Below, in pieces: positions 54,098-63,601 of a stretch of 64,000 bases of DNA. The notes under the pieces are model-generated. The model had not been told where the DNA came from. It ran no database searches and was given only the letters and a program-made list of their open reading frames with translations. Positions within the stretch are counted from its first letter, which is position 1; each line of letters begins with the position of its first letter. This stretch comes from DATCJA01 sp963734635 (GTDB lineage: Bacteria; Acidobacteriota; Vicinamibacteria; Vicinamibacterales; UBA2999): assembly GCA_963734635.1 (NCBI GenBank), contig CAVTIA010000014.1, positions 372,001-436,000 of the forward strand. Direction: 5' to 3'. The position numbers and the translations under genes were made by a program.

Positions 54098-55179
54098 GTG
54101 AAGTACCTCCACGGCTGCAACTATCCCTGGTCAACTGACGGCAGCACGATCTATTACGGCCTGGACTTTGGCGCGAACGTCTGGGGTTCCCATCTCGGAA
54201 TCTCGACTCGGCGGTCAGCGGTCGCACGAGATTTTCGCGAGATGGCGACCCTCGGCTTCACCCTGGTGCGCTGGTTCCTTTTCTGTGACGGCCGTGGAGG
54301 GATCGTGTACGACGACGCAGGAATCCCCGTCGGCCACGACCCGCACCTCTTCACAGACCTCGATACCGCGATCGAACTCGCGCGTGACGAGGGCATCCGC
54401 TTGGACCTCGTTCTGTTGGATCACCACTGGATGTTCAGCGGACTGCGCGAGACGGTTCCCGACATGGCCACCGGCGCATTGTTCGAGGCGCGATTGCCCG
54501 CAGGCCGAGCTGATGTGCTGCTGATTGACGAAGGTCGTGACGGGCTGTTCGAGGCCGTGATCGAACCGCTCGTGCGCCGCTACGGACCTGCCGGCGCGCG
54601 TGCCGATCTCGGCTCGGCGATCGCTCGCCTACGAGTTCATGAACGAGCCCGATTTCATCATCGTGGAATGGGAAGCGCGATTTGAGCTCGCGTGTGAGGC
54701 GTCCGCTGTCGTTCGAAGTCATGGCCGAGATGGTCTCGCGTCTCAGCGATCTGGTGCACGCGGAGCATCCAGGCGTGCTTGCCACGCTGGGATGCGCGAG
54801 GCTGCACAACCTGTGGGCGTGGGACGACGATGCAATGGGTCTCGACGTGCTGCAGGTGCACTCGTATCCAGATGAGCGGTACCTGGGACGAGAGGAGGAC
54901 ATCTTCGGAACGCCGGCCTCGGCGCTGGGCGTCCGCCGTGCCGTTATTCTGGGAGAGTTTCCGTGCAACGGACCTGCGCAGCACCCGCGCGGCGCGGCGC
55001 CGCCGGCAACGACGCTGGACGAGTATCTGGAGTTTGCGGTGAGAGGCGGCTACGTCGGCGGATGGCCGTGGAGCTTCAGCGGGACCGACGCATACGGGCG
55101 TGTGCCGGCGGAGCCGCTGCGCCGTTTTGCGGAACGCCACCCCGAGCTGGTGAATCCAAGAGCTCGAGGCGGGCCGTAA
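54098..55179 (+). CDS. GH5-like glycoside hydrolase, frame-broken
   Basis: A TIM-barrel glycosidase of about 360 residues without a clear signal peptide. It opens with a GTG start at 54098 (KYLHGCNYPWSTDGSTIYYG). Family-type blocks are FTLVRWFLFCDGRGGIVYDD, LDLVLLDHHWMFSG, then AYEFMNEPDFIIVEWE with the acid/base Glu in NEP, and RRAVILGEFPCNG with the nucleophile Glu. Sequence shifts frame near 54630 and again near 54695 (SSRVRRPLSFEVMAEM onward). Both catalytic Glu motifs are intact, so indels are likely. Substrate unknown (beta-mannosidase or cellulase clan relatives). The start lies 5 bases after a repeat arm. Confidence 0.75.
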
Positions 55180-55188
55180 AGGCCCGCC
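55168..55188. terminator. Bidirectional hairpin GGCGGGCC-GTAAA-GGCCCGCC
   Basis: An 8-bp perfect stem (55168-55175 with 55181-55188) with loop GTAAA, overlapping the end of the glycoside hydrolase gene (stop TAA is in the loop region) and facing the dipeptidase end at 55205. Confidence 0.65.
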
Positions 55189-55204
55189 CGTCTAAGAGTC
55201 CGGC

Positions 55205-56389
55205 TTACCGATCGAGCTGCTCGATCGTCGCTGTGGACGGCTCGCGCTCCTTCTGCAGACGGGCCGCAACCTCTTCGGCCCTTCGCATCACACGCAGCAC
55301 GTTGAGGCCGAGCGCCTTCCGGATGTCTTCCTCCGGCCACGCGCGCCGCAGCAGCTCCGCCGTCAGTGCGGGATACTTCGACACATCCTCGAGTCCCACG
55401 GGAACGCTTTGGATGCCATCGAAGTCGCTGCCGATGCCAACGTGATCCGCGCCGGCGACCTTTCGCACGTAGTCCATGTGATTGGCGACGTCGCCCAGCG
55501 TGGCTTTCCCGGTTTGCGTCAGAAAGCCCGGCACGAATGTCACCATGACGACCCCGCCGTTGGCTCGCAGCAGCTTCAGCACATCGTCCGGGACATTACG
55601 GCCGTGGTCGTTCAGAGCACGGGCATCGGAGTGAGAAAAGATGATTGGTGCTTCGCTTACCCGAATGGCGTCGAGCATCGTGTCCGGCGACGTGTGGCTC
55701 AGATCGACCAGCATGCCGAGTCGATTCATCTCGCGCACGACCTCCTCGCCGAATTTCGAGAGTCCACCCAGCTTCGGCTTGTCGGTGCCCGAATCAGCCC
55801 AGCGCACGTTGGTGCTGTGGGTCAAGGTCATGTATCGGGCGCCCGCCGCGTGGAACATGCGCAGCGTTGCGAGCGAGTTGTCGATCGAATGCCCCCCTTC
55901 CATGCCGATGAGAGAAGCAATCCGGCCGGCCTTGAATATCCGCTCCACATCGGCCGCGGTGCGCGCAAGCTCGAACACGTCCGGATACTTGCGAACCATC
56001 CGATGAACGACGTCGATCTGCTCGAGTGTTGCGCGCACGGCGCTCGCCCCCTGCATGTTGGCGGGGACGTATACCGACCAGAACTGACCGCCGACGCCGC
56101 CGGCACGCAGCCGCGGTATGTCGGTGTGGAGCTTGGGCTGCGGCATCCGGATGTCCAGCTTGTTGAGGTCGCGCTCTGCGTTCGCTTCTCTGAGTGCCCA
56201 CGGATAATCGTTGTGCCCGTCAATGAGTGGCACTTGTTTGTGCAGCGCCCTGGCGCGCGCGAGCAGATCACTGGTCTGCTCACCCTGCGACGCGCGCTCG
56301 CCGTCACTTCCGCCAGGCTCCGCCGTGCCGGCATCTACGCGCCATCCCATAGCGGCTGTGAACGCGAGAAGAACTGCCAGCGCTCTCAT
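55205..56389 (-). CDS. M19 membrane/renal-type dipeptidase
   Basis: A 394-residue zinc dipeptidase, exported (leader RALAVLLAFTAAMGWRVDAG). M19 motifs are in order: PLIDGHNDYPW (HxD) near residue 57, GMEGGHSIDNS (bridging Glu) near 165, MLVDLSHTSPDTM near 227, PIIFSHSDARALNDHGRNVP near 246, and HVGIGSDFDGI near 315. It cleaves dipeptides, including those with D-residues, in the periplasm. The gene is convergent with the glycoside hydrolase and lies 9 bases from the next minus-strand gene (PIG-L), which is transcribed first, so they may be cotranscribed. Confidence 0.9.
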   Translation of the reverse strand: MRALAVLLAFTAAMGWRVDAGTAEPGGSDGERASQGEQTSDLLARARALHKQVPLIDGHNDYPWALREANAERDLNKLDIRMPQPKLHTDIPRLRAGGVGGQFWSVYVPANMQGASAVRATLEQIDVVHRMVRKYPDVFELARTAADVERIFKAGRIASLIGMEGGHSIDNSLATLRMFHAAGARYMTLTHSTNVRWADSGTDKPKLGGLSKFGEEVVREMNRLGMLVDLSHTSPDTMLDAIRVSEAPIIFSHSDARALNDHGRNVPDDVLKLLRANGGVVMVTFVPGFLTQTGKATLGDVANHMDYVRKVAGADHVGIGSDFDGIQSVPVGLEDVSKYPALTAELLRRAWPEEDIRKALGLNVLRVMRRAEEVAARLQKEREPSTATIEQLDR

Positions 56390-56398
56390 TGGGGCAAC

Positions 56399-59029
56399 TT
56401 AACGTGGAGCTTTGGACAGAGACACCAGGTTCGCGAATTGTCTGTACGCTCCGGGCACGCCTGCCGGCAACTGTCGGAACCACGCAAACGCGGTATAGAC
56501 GTACCGGCCCTTGCCGATTTCCGCATACACCTCGCCGCCGGTCTGCGGTGGCTCTCCTGGATCCGCCGTTTCGAGCAGCGGCGTATAGCGAGGATCGAAG
56601 TTGGTGAACGCCCAGAGATTTCGTTCCTGCACCCAGCCTGAGAAATCAGCCGCGGTGATCCGGTTCGGGAAGGTCAGGACGGGATGCGCAGGTGCCAGGA
56701 TTCTAACGAGGGCCGTCTCGTCGACGACGCGCGAATTCGCCGACGATCCGACCGGGAACGGCGGGAGCTTCCTGGTGATGTAGTCGCCCTGCTGGTACTG
56801 CACGATCAGCGTGCCGCCCCGCGTGACATATTGCAGCAGCCGCTCGTGATTGGCGACAAACGCGGGCCGGGCTTCCGAAGCTCGAATGCCGACAACGACG
56901 GTATCGAAGACCGACAGGTCGCCGGCGGCCAGCGTCTCGTCGTCGACGAGCGTCACGGCGACTCCCATTTGCCGCAGCGCATCGGGCACCTGGTCGCCGC
57001 TGCCCATGACGTAGCCGACTCGCACGGGAGCGACCTTGAGATCGACCACCTGCGCGGTCAGCGTAGCTGGCCAGTAGAGCCGGTGCGTTTGAATGTGGGG
57101 ATATGCGATTTCCTGAACGTCGCGCGTGTAGCTCGTCCCATTGACGACCGCTTCGACGCCAATTTCGAACGATCCAGCCGAGCGCCCGGCTGGCGCGGTG
57201 ACCGTGAAGGGTGTCGTGGCCCTATCCTCGGCCGACTTCAGCGTGAACGCCGCCTCGGCGGGCGCAGACGTCCATCCGGACGGCAGCCGCAAACGCAGCG
57301 TCCCGTTCGTCGGCTGCGTCGAAAACGTCCTCGTGCGCACGAGAACGCGCTGCTGAGAGGCGGTCGTGCCGAGAGGAACGACGAGCAGCTTCGAGTCGAG
57401 TCCTACCGCAACGAGCGGCACGACATTCACATCGCGTCGCAGTTCGCCGCGCACCGGATCTGCGTACCTGAATTCGACCGGTCGCACGACATCGATGGCG
57501 GTGCCGGCAATGTCCAGAGTTACGGTGGCGCGCAGGAGCGGCGGATCGAAAGGCAGCCCTTTCGGCGCTCCTTCCGACCATCGGTACATGTCGCCCTGGC
57601 GAGGCTGCTGCAGGTGATACGGCTGCGTTAACGGGGCGTTGGCTGCAACGGTCACGCGGTATCGTGCTACGTGCGAGGGGACCTCACGGCGCGCAGCGGG
57701 TTGTGCAGGCTGACTGCCCTCCGCGTCGGTGACGCCGACCTGCCAGCCTGCTGGAGCGGCGACGACTGCCCTCACGACCTTGGCCGGCGAGGAGGGACCC
57801 AGGAACGTACGGACGGCGACGATGATGCTGCTGCCGGGAGTCACCGTCTCGACGTCGGACAGCGGATCGACGATCACGGATGCCGCCCGCGCCACCGCGT
57901 CGTTGAGCTGCTCTTCCTTGATGGCCAGAAGAAAATCGGCTTCGATTTTTGCCTGGGCTGGTGCCCCGACCGCTTTAGCTGCCGCGCGCGCGGAGCGTAC
58001 GGCGCGCAGGCTATCGACGAGAGCAGGCACAGCCTGCTCGGGACCGAGCGGACGGTAGCCGTCGATCGCCTTCCGAGTCGCCGCGTCGATTGCCTGCAGC
58101 TCCGAACGGAGCGCGCCGTCCGGCAAGCCGGCAATGCCGGCGATGCCAGTAACGCGGGTATCGATGCCGTCGAACAGCGACGATTCGCGTCCGGCGACCA
58201 GACTTGCATTGAGGTGCAGTGCCGAGCTCGCCGGCCCGAGCGGCTCGATGGCGCCCGTTTCTTGCGTCTTGTGCTGATTGCGGCCCTCGATCGCAATTTC
58301 ACGATACGTCCGGCCAAGCACCGGATCGAACACGCCTGTCTGCACCTGAAGCGCAGCGTCACTCGCCGCGACTGACAACCCTCCTCCGCCGGTTCCCTGA
58401 TAGAGCTTCTTGGCCTGCCACGGTCGAAGTCCTTCCTTCAGCTGTTCGGGGAACTGGGTTGGATCTGCGGCGGCTTTGAAGGCGAGCGGCGCTATGTAGC
58501 CCGCGAACTGATGATGGCCGTGACCGTCTGTCGGCGTCCCCGTGTATCGGGCATAAATCACGAGCGGTCGGAACATCCGGATGACGCGCACCACGTCGGC
58601 CAGCGCCTCACGCTCGTTCCACTTGGTTCGTGCTTCGGCGAGCGTCTTCGAAAAGCCATAGTCGAACGCCCGCCCGAAAAACTGCCCCCCGCCATCGAGG
58701 CGCCGCGCCTGCAGCAGCTCTTCCGTCCGAATGATGCCGAGCGCGTCGAAAAGCTCGGTGCCAATGAGGTTCTGACCACCCTCGCCGCGGGTGAGCGCCA
58801 GGAACGCCACCCGCGCGTGATCGCCACGTGCAAGGCGTGCAAGGAACGCTGAGTCCTCGTCGTCGGGATGTGCGCCGACGTGGAGAACGCTGGCGGTGGT
58901 CTGCAGCCGCAGAAGTGCCTGAGTGAGTCCGTCCGCGCCGAGGTCATACGTCGGTCGCACCTGGGCGCCGCTTCGCAACGAGGTGCCAGAGACGAAGAGG
59001 ACCAGCGCGAGCAGTGCGAGTCGCTGCAT
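56399..59029 (-). CDS. Secreted PIG-L/LmbE deacetylase with large C-terminal extension
   Basis: An 876-residue protein. A Sec leader (LALLALVLFVSGTSLRSGAQ) precedes the PIG-L domain: VLHVGAHPDDEDSAF (metal site AHPDDE) near residue 57, LTRGEGGQNLIG near 85 and TDGHGHHQFAGYIA near 170. These conserved His/Asp place zinc for N-acetyl-sugar deacetylation. The C-terminal 550 residues contain no second enzyme motif but have several beta-rich blocks (VTPGSSIIVAVRTFLGPSSP, YWPATLTAQVVDLKVAPVRV). A glutamine-amidotransferase-like segment is near residue 720 (VVVGIRASEARPAF, TRGGTLIVQYQQGDYITRK). A ThuA-like terminal domain is possible. Confidence 0.85.
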   Translation of the reverse strand: MQRLALLALVLFVSGTSLRSGAQVRPTYDLGADGLTQALLRLQTTASVLHVGAHPDDEDSAFLARLARGDHARVAFLALTRGEGGQNLIGTELFDALGIIRTEELLQARRLDGGGQFFGRAFDYGFSKTLAEARTKWNEREALADVVRVIRMFRPLVIYARYTGTPTDGHGHHQFAGYIAPLAFKAAADPTQFPEQLKEGLRPWQAKKLYQGTGGGGLSVAASDAALQVQTGVFDPVLGRTYREIAIEGRNQHKTQETGAIEPLGPASSALHLNASLVAGRESSLFDGIDTRVTGIAGIAGLPDGALRSELQAIDAATRKAIDGYRPLGPEQAVPALVDSLRAVRSARAAAKAVGAPAQAKIEADFLLAIKEEQLNDAVARAASVIVDPLSDVETVTPGSSIIVAVRTFLGPSSPAKVVRAVVAAPAGWQVGVTDAEGSQPAQPAARREVPSHVARYRVTVAANAPLTQPYHLQQPRQGDMYRWSEGAPKGLPFDPPLLRATVTLDIAGTAIDVVRPVEFRYADPVRGELRRDVNVVPLVAVGLDSKLLVVPLGTTASQQRVLVRTRTFSTQPTNGTLRLRLPSGWTSAPAEAAFTLKSAEDRATTPFTVTAPAGRSAGSFEIGVEAVVNGTSYTRDVQEIAYPHIQTHRLYWPATLTAQVVDLKVAPVRVGYVMGSGDQVPDALRQMGVAVTLVDDETLAAGDLSVFDTVVVGIRASEARPAFVANHERLLQYVTRGGTLIVQYQQGDYITRKLPPFPVGSSANSRVVDETALVRILAPAHPVLTFPNRITAADFSGWVQERNLWAFTNFDPRYTPLLETADPGEPPQTGGEVYAEIGKGRYVYTAFAWFRQLPAGVPGAYRQFANLVSLSKAPR

Positions 59030-59054
59030 CGGGAAATTCTACGCCGCGATGTGG

Positions 59055-60624
59055 TCAGGCGGGGACAAGCCTGGACGACCCTTTTTCACACACAAAGCTA
59101 GCCGCCCGCCTCTCTGCGTCTGTGCGTTCGAGGACCGTCGGCACGTGATACCAGTCCGCCTGGATCTGCTTAGGCGTAAGGTCGATAAGGACATATCCGC
59201 GGTTGTCGCCGTCCAGGAACTTCAGGTGTGGCAGGAACGTGCGCAGCAGCGGCGCCCGTTCACGCATGGACGGGGTCGCGAAAAGCGGAGGCGAGCTGAT
59301 GGCCGGCGCCAACAGCTCCACGGCCAGCGACCCCTCTCCGGTCGCGGGCCGATACTGCCTCCAGGGATCGCGAGCGATGTCGAGGGCCCACGAGCTGTGA
59401 AGGTCGCCACTCAGTACGGCGACGTCGCGCACACTCTCGTTCGCGAGGAAATCGAGGACACGGTCCCGAGCCGCCTGGTACCCGTCCCACAGATCAGACG
59501 AGAGCACCGGCCACCCGGGCGGTGTCACGCGGGCGAACAACACTTGCTGGCCGAGCAGTCGCCATGTCGTCCCGGCGCGTTGAGACGATCGCAGCTCGTC
59601 GAAGAGCCACGCCTCCTGCGTGGCGCCGAGCATAGTGCGCTTCGGATCGACGAACGCCGCGAGATCGTTCGCCTGCCGGTCGCGCAGGCCTCGCGTGTCG
59701 AGCATGATCAAGTCGAACAACGAGCCGAATCGAAAACTGCGATACAGGTGGATGCCTGCACCCGGCGTTTCGCGTACAGGCATCCATTCGAGGTACGCGC
59801 GGTACGCCGCGGCCTGGCGCGTCGGCCAGTCGCCTTCGCCCTGTTCCGGGTTGTGATTCGATGCGCCGCCCGACCACGCATCGTTGGTGAGCTCGTGGTC
59901 GTCCCAGACAGCAATGAACGGATGCTGGCGGTGTGCTTCCTGCAGATCGGGATCTGAACGGTACGTCGCATACCGAATCCGGTAGTCGCTGAGCGACACC
60001 GCTTCGCGCCGGGGCTCGGGAATCCGAAGCAGCCCGGCGCCGTCACCGTATCTACCGTTCTCGAACTCATAGATGTAATCGCCGACGTGTACGACCGCGT
60101 CGAGATCAGCGCGGTTCGCGACGCAGCGATACACGTTGAAAAAGCCTGAAGGGTAATTCGAGCAGCACAACAACGCGAGACGACACCCTTGCGGCGTCGG
60201 CCGCTGGCAGCGTCTTCGTCCGTCCAATCGGCGAGCGCTGCGCGCCGGCGTAGAACGCGTAGTAATACGTTCGGCCGGGCTGGAGATCGCCGACGTCGAC
60301 CTTCACGGTGAAATCGCGTTCTGACGCAGCTCGAACGTTGCCTCGCGCAGCAACGGTGTCCATCGACGGATCGGTGGCGATGCGCCATTCGACGTCTATC
60401 CCTGTCGACGAGCTTTCAGTTGGTGTCACACGCGTCCAGAGAACCACGCGATCGGTGAGTGGGTCTCCGCTCGCTACGCCGTGGCGGAACGCGTCTGAGC
60501 TGTTGCTGTCGGACGACTGCGCGTGAAGCAGGTAGGACCACTCGCCCTCGTGCAGTTTTGTGGTGACCATTCCGACGCTTGATGCGGCGGCCTGCCAGAT
60601 GAACTGCCGGCGGGAGAGTGCCAC
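59055..60624 (-). CDS. phoD: PhoD-type alkaline phosphatase, frame-broken once
   Basis: About 520 residues, secreted through a Tat signal (SRRQFIWQAAASSVGMVTTK). The N-domain has FRHGVASGDPLTDRVVLWTR and DLQPGRTYYYAFYAG. Near 60190 the reading moves one base, to LALLCCSNYPSGFFNVYRCV. The catalytic blocks then follow: AVVHVGDYIYEF, IAVWDDHELTNDAWSG, LFDLIMLDTRGLRDRQAND and DVAVLSGDLHSSWALD. PhoD enzymes use Ca and Fe to cleave phosphodiesters and monoesters, typically under phosphate starvation. Motifs are intact on both sides, so a single indel is likely. The stop at 59055 is 25 bases from the PIG-L start. Confidence 0.87.
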
Positions 60625-60638
60625 GATGGGAAATCGTA

Positions 60639-60748
60639 CAAGTCACAAGTCACAAATCACAAGGCACAAAACACAAGTGCAAAGTCCAAGGTGCAATGTG
60701 CAAAGTCTCGCCTCGTGCTCTGGGCCTGGGGCTCTTGTGACTTGACAG
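60639..60748. repeat. AAGTCAC-type arms, larger copy
   Basis: Left arm at 60639-60670 with CAAGTCACAAGTCACAAATC, degenerate units to about 60710, then right arm CTCTTGTGACTTGACAG (60732-60748), which is the reverse complement of the unit. It sits in the divergent promoter region between phoD and the Cys/His protein. Confidence 0.65.
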
Positions 60749-60781
60749 GTTCTGCCCTGTCACTACGCTGTATTTCCACAG

Positions 60782-61153
60782 ATGCTGCAGTGGTTTCGGA
60801 CTCGGGCGTCGACAATCGCGACGGTTGCCATGCTTTCGATGGCTGCTGTCGGCGGCTCAGCCGTGGTCCCGCACGAGGACGATTGCCACGATGCATGTCC
60901 GGCCAGTGCCGGGCACAACCCGGCTGCGCATCGCATCGGAGGCAAGTCGGTCGACGCGGACAGCCATCCGCTCCACTGTCTTGTCTGTCACTGGGTCCGG
61001 GCATTTAGGCCCCGTACTGAAGCGCGCGTCGTCTCTGCCCCGAGCACAGAGACGGCCGTCAACGTCTACGTCGAGATAGTCTCCGTTTCCGGCCGCGCGC
61101 CGGTCGCGCAGCCCCCGCTTCGTTCTCCACCCGCGTCTCCGATCAGCGCGTAA
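60782..61153 (+). CDS. Small exported Cys/His-rich protein, probable metal-linked
   Basis: A 123-residue exported protein. A Sec leader (STIATVAMLSMAAVGGSA) is followed by HEDDCHDACPAS and a second His/Cys cluster HPLHCLVCHWVRAFRP near residue 64. This layout recalls DUF2946-like exported proteins found next to metal-import TonB receptors. The Cys/His spacing could bind Cu or Zn (inference). The tail is Ser/Pro-rich. It precedes the ZnuD-like receptor by 180 bases on the same strand and shares the region with a weak terminator-like hairpin at 61166, so partial read-through may link the two. Confidence 0.65.
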   Translation: MLQWFRTRASTIATVAMLSMAAVGGSAVVPHEDDCHDACPASAGHNPAAHRIGGKSVDADSHPLHCLVCHWVRAFRPRTEARVVSAPSTETAVNVYVEIVSVSGRAPVAQPPLRSPPASPISA

Positions 61154-61165
61154 TTCATACGTGTG

Positions 61166-61187
61166 GGCGAGCCCTGTCGGGTTCGCC
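61166..61187 (+). terminator. Weak terminator or attenuator hairpin
   Basis: Stem GGCGAGCCC with GGGTTCGCC (one G-T wobble) and a TGTC loop, followed within about 10 bases by a pyrimidine-rich TCTTTCCCTTT. It lies between the Cys/His protein and the TonB receptor. Confidence 0.45.
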
Positions 61188-61335
61188 GGTCCGGTCTTTC
61201 CCTTTCAAACGGGCCACGGTCGTTCCCGCGTGCGCATGCAGGCGATCAAGCCTGCGGCCATCGCATCGGATCGAAGGGATGGGCAGGACGCTTGTCACAC
61301 GTGATTCGCAAACCGCTCATTTGTCGGAGACCATC

Positions 61336-63576
61336 ATGTTTCTACGCACTTTTTGGACGAGCATCGTCCTGGCTGTTTGTGTTGCGGCCCTGCCCTTTGC
61401 CGCGCAGGCGCAGGCGCGGATCAATATCTCCGGTCGTCTGGTGAATTCGCTGTCGGGCGATCCAATTCCGAACGCTGTCGTGCAGATCGACGAACTGCGG
61501 CGGATGACGACGTCGGGTGCGAGTGGCACGTTTACGCTTTCCGACGTCCCGCCCGGAACCTACCACCTCTCCGTTCATGCGCAGGGGTACTCGACGCGTC
61601 CCATGGAGGTGTCGGTCTCCACCACCGAATTGAACCTGGGCGATTTTGCTGTGGACCCGGAGCTGCACTTTCAGGAGCAGACAACCGTCACAGGTGAAGC
61701 ACGAAGCAACTTCGAGGTGTATCAGCCGACTGCCGTTCTTGCAGGCCAGGAGCTCACCAAGCAGCTCGAGATGTCGCTCGGCGCGACGCTCGAAAGCCAG
61801 CCGGGGGTTGCATCGCGCAGTTTCGGTCCCGCGCCGGCTCGCCCGGTCATCCGCGGACTCGACGGCGACCGCGTGCAGATTCTTCAGGACGGGCAGCGCA
61901 TGGGGGATCTATCCAGTCAGTCGGGCGATCACGGCGTGACGATTAATCCGGCGGCGGCCACGCGCATCGACGTGGTCCGCGGCCCGGCGACACTTCTGTA
62001 CGGTACCAACGCGATTGGCGGTCTCGTGAATGTCATCACGGAGGACATTCCCACGCGACCACTCGAGGGCTCATCCGGAAATGTCACGTTCGATGTCGGA
62101 TCCGCGGCGAGGGAAGCCGCAACGGCCGCGGACATTCGCGCCGGTAATGGCCGTTTTGCTCTGCACGCCGGAGGCGGGGGTCGCCGTTCGGGAGACGTGA
62201 AGACGCCCGAAGGCGAACTGGACAATTCACAATCGCGTAACGGCTTCGGCAATGTGGGACTCTCGTGGACGGGACAGAACAACTACTTTGGCGGCAGCTA
62301 CGGATATGACGACACGAAGTACGGCGTTCCGATTGTCGAGAGCGGACAGGTTCAGCTCACACCGCGACGGCATTCGCTCGGGGTGCGCGCCGGCGGACAG
62401 GGTATGGCCGGTGCGTTCGATTCATATCGCGCGACGTTATCGGTTCGCCGGTACAAGCACGACGAGCTTGAAGGGCAGGACGTTGGAACGTCGTTCACGA
62501 ACAACACGGAGGAAATGGAGCTGATGGCAGGCCACCGAGCGATCGGCCGAATGAAGGGGTCGTTTGGCGGCTGGTTTCTCAATCGGGCATTCGGCGCGGC
62601 CGGCGCCGAAGCGTTGTCGCCGGATGTCGATCAGCGTGGTGTCGCGGCGTTTGTCTTCGAAGAGGTGTCGTGGCCACATTTGACCTTTCAGTTCGGCGGC
62701 CGGCTCGACCGGACGCGGTACTCGCCGCTCGGCGAAAATGAGCGGTCGTTCACGAGCGGATCGGGCTCCGTCGGGCTTCTCTACACACCTCCGGCAACAA
62801 ATGAGCGCCTCACATTCGCGGTCAGCCTGGCGCGGGCGGCTCGAACCCCCGCGCTCGAGGAGTTGTTCTACTTCGGGCCACATCCGGGCAACTTTGCGTT
62901 TGAAATCGGCAACCCGGACCTGAAACCGGAGCACGCGCTCGGATTCGATCTGTCGATGCGCTGGCGCCACTCTCGCGCGTCAGGGGAGATCACGTACTTC
63001 CGAAACGATATCCAGGACTTCGTGTTCCGCAGTCCCTTGAGCGTCGAGGACCTCGAAGATCGCCTCGGCGAGCTCGAAGACAGGTTTGCGGCGCGGGAGC
63101 TCGACATCGAGGAAGCCGAGGAATTCCCCATCATCGAAAACGTCGCGGCTGACAGCGTCCTGCAGGGGTTCGAAGGTCACGGGGACTTCAGTCTGACGTC
63201 GAACCTGTTCGCGGAGTTTGGCCTCGACTACGTCCGCGGCACGCTCAAAGCCACCGACGCGCCTTTGCCTCGCATGCCCCCGCTGCGTACGCAGCTCGGT
63301 CTGCGTTACCAGTACAACGCCTTTCAGGTCGGCGGGAACGTGGTGCTGGCGGCCAAACAGGATCGCGTTTTCGCGGAGGAGACTGAGACGGACGGATACC
63401 AACTGCTCAAGCTGTTTGCGGCGTACTCAATGCAGACGGGCAGAGCGGTGCACACGATTACCGGGCGTTTGGACAATGTCACCAACGAGCTGTATCGGAA
63501 CCACCTGTCGTTGATCAAGGAGCTGGCACCGGAGATGGGGCGCAATTTCAAGCTGCTCTACAACATCAGGTTCTGA
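61336..63576 (+). CDS. TonB-dependent receptor, ZnuD-like
   Basis: A 746-residue outer-membrane receptor. The leader (IVLAVCVAALPFAAQAQ) is followed by a carboxypeptidase-regulatory-like domain (ISGRLVNSLSGDPIPNAVVQ). The plug has FQEQTTVTGEARSNF, TLESQPGVASRSFGPAPARP and TRIDVVRGPATLLYGTNAIG. A barrel ends LAPEMGRNFKLLYNIRF, closing with the terminal Phe. The plug style and FYFGPHPGNFAFEIGNPDLK region are characteristic of ZnuD/zinc-type receptors. An acidic insertion at about residues 565-600 (VEDLEDRLGELEDRFAA, then DIEEAEEFPIIEN) could bind metal. The ATG at 61336 begins the leader; the frame is open back to 61279. Confidence 0.85.
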   Translation: MFLRTFWTSIVLAVCVAALPFAAQAQARINISGRLVNSLSGDPIPNAVVQIDELRRMTTSGASGTFTLSDVPPGTYHLSVHAQGYSTRPMEVSVSTTELNLGDFAVDPELHFQEQTTVTGEARSNFEVYQPTAVLAGQELTKQLEMSLGATLESQPGVASRSFGPAPARPVIRGLDGDRVQILQDGQRMGDLSSQSGDHGVTINPAAATRIDVVRGPATLLYGTNAIGGLVNVITEDIPTRPLEGSSGNVTFDVGSAAREAATAADIRAGNGRFALHAGGGGRRSGDVKTPEGELDNSQSRNGFGNVGLSWTGQNNYFGGSYGYDDTKYGVPIVESGQVQLTPRRHSLGVRAGGQGMAGAFDSYRATLSVRRYKHDELEGQDVGTSFTNNTEEMELMAGHRAIGRMKGSFGGWFLNRAFGAAGAEALSPDVDQRGVAAFVFEEVSWPHLTFQFGGRLDRTRYSPLGENERSFTSGSGSVGLLYTPPATNERLTFAVSLARAARTPALEELFYFGPHPGNFAFEIGNPDLKPEHALGFDLSMRWRHSRASGEITYFRNDIQDFVFRSPLSVEDLEDRLGELEDRFAARELDIEEAEEFPIIENVAADSVLQGFEGHGDFSLTSNLFAEFGLDYVRGTLKATDAPLPRMPPLRTQLGLRYQYNAFQVGGNVVLAAKQDRVFAEETETDGYQLLKLFAAYSMQTGRAVHTITGRLDNVTNELYRNHLSLIKELAPEMGRNFKLLYNIRF

Positions 63577-63601
63577 AGTCGCGTCTTCTGCGGAGGAGCA
63601 G

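Noticed and set aside
61154..61335. Cobalamin or other riboswitch upstream of the ZnuD-like receptor
   Set aside because: No B12-box or other conserved riboswitch core could be matched; only a weak hairpin is seen.
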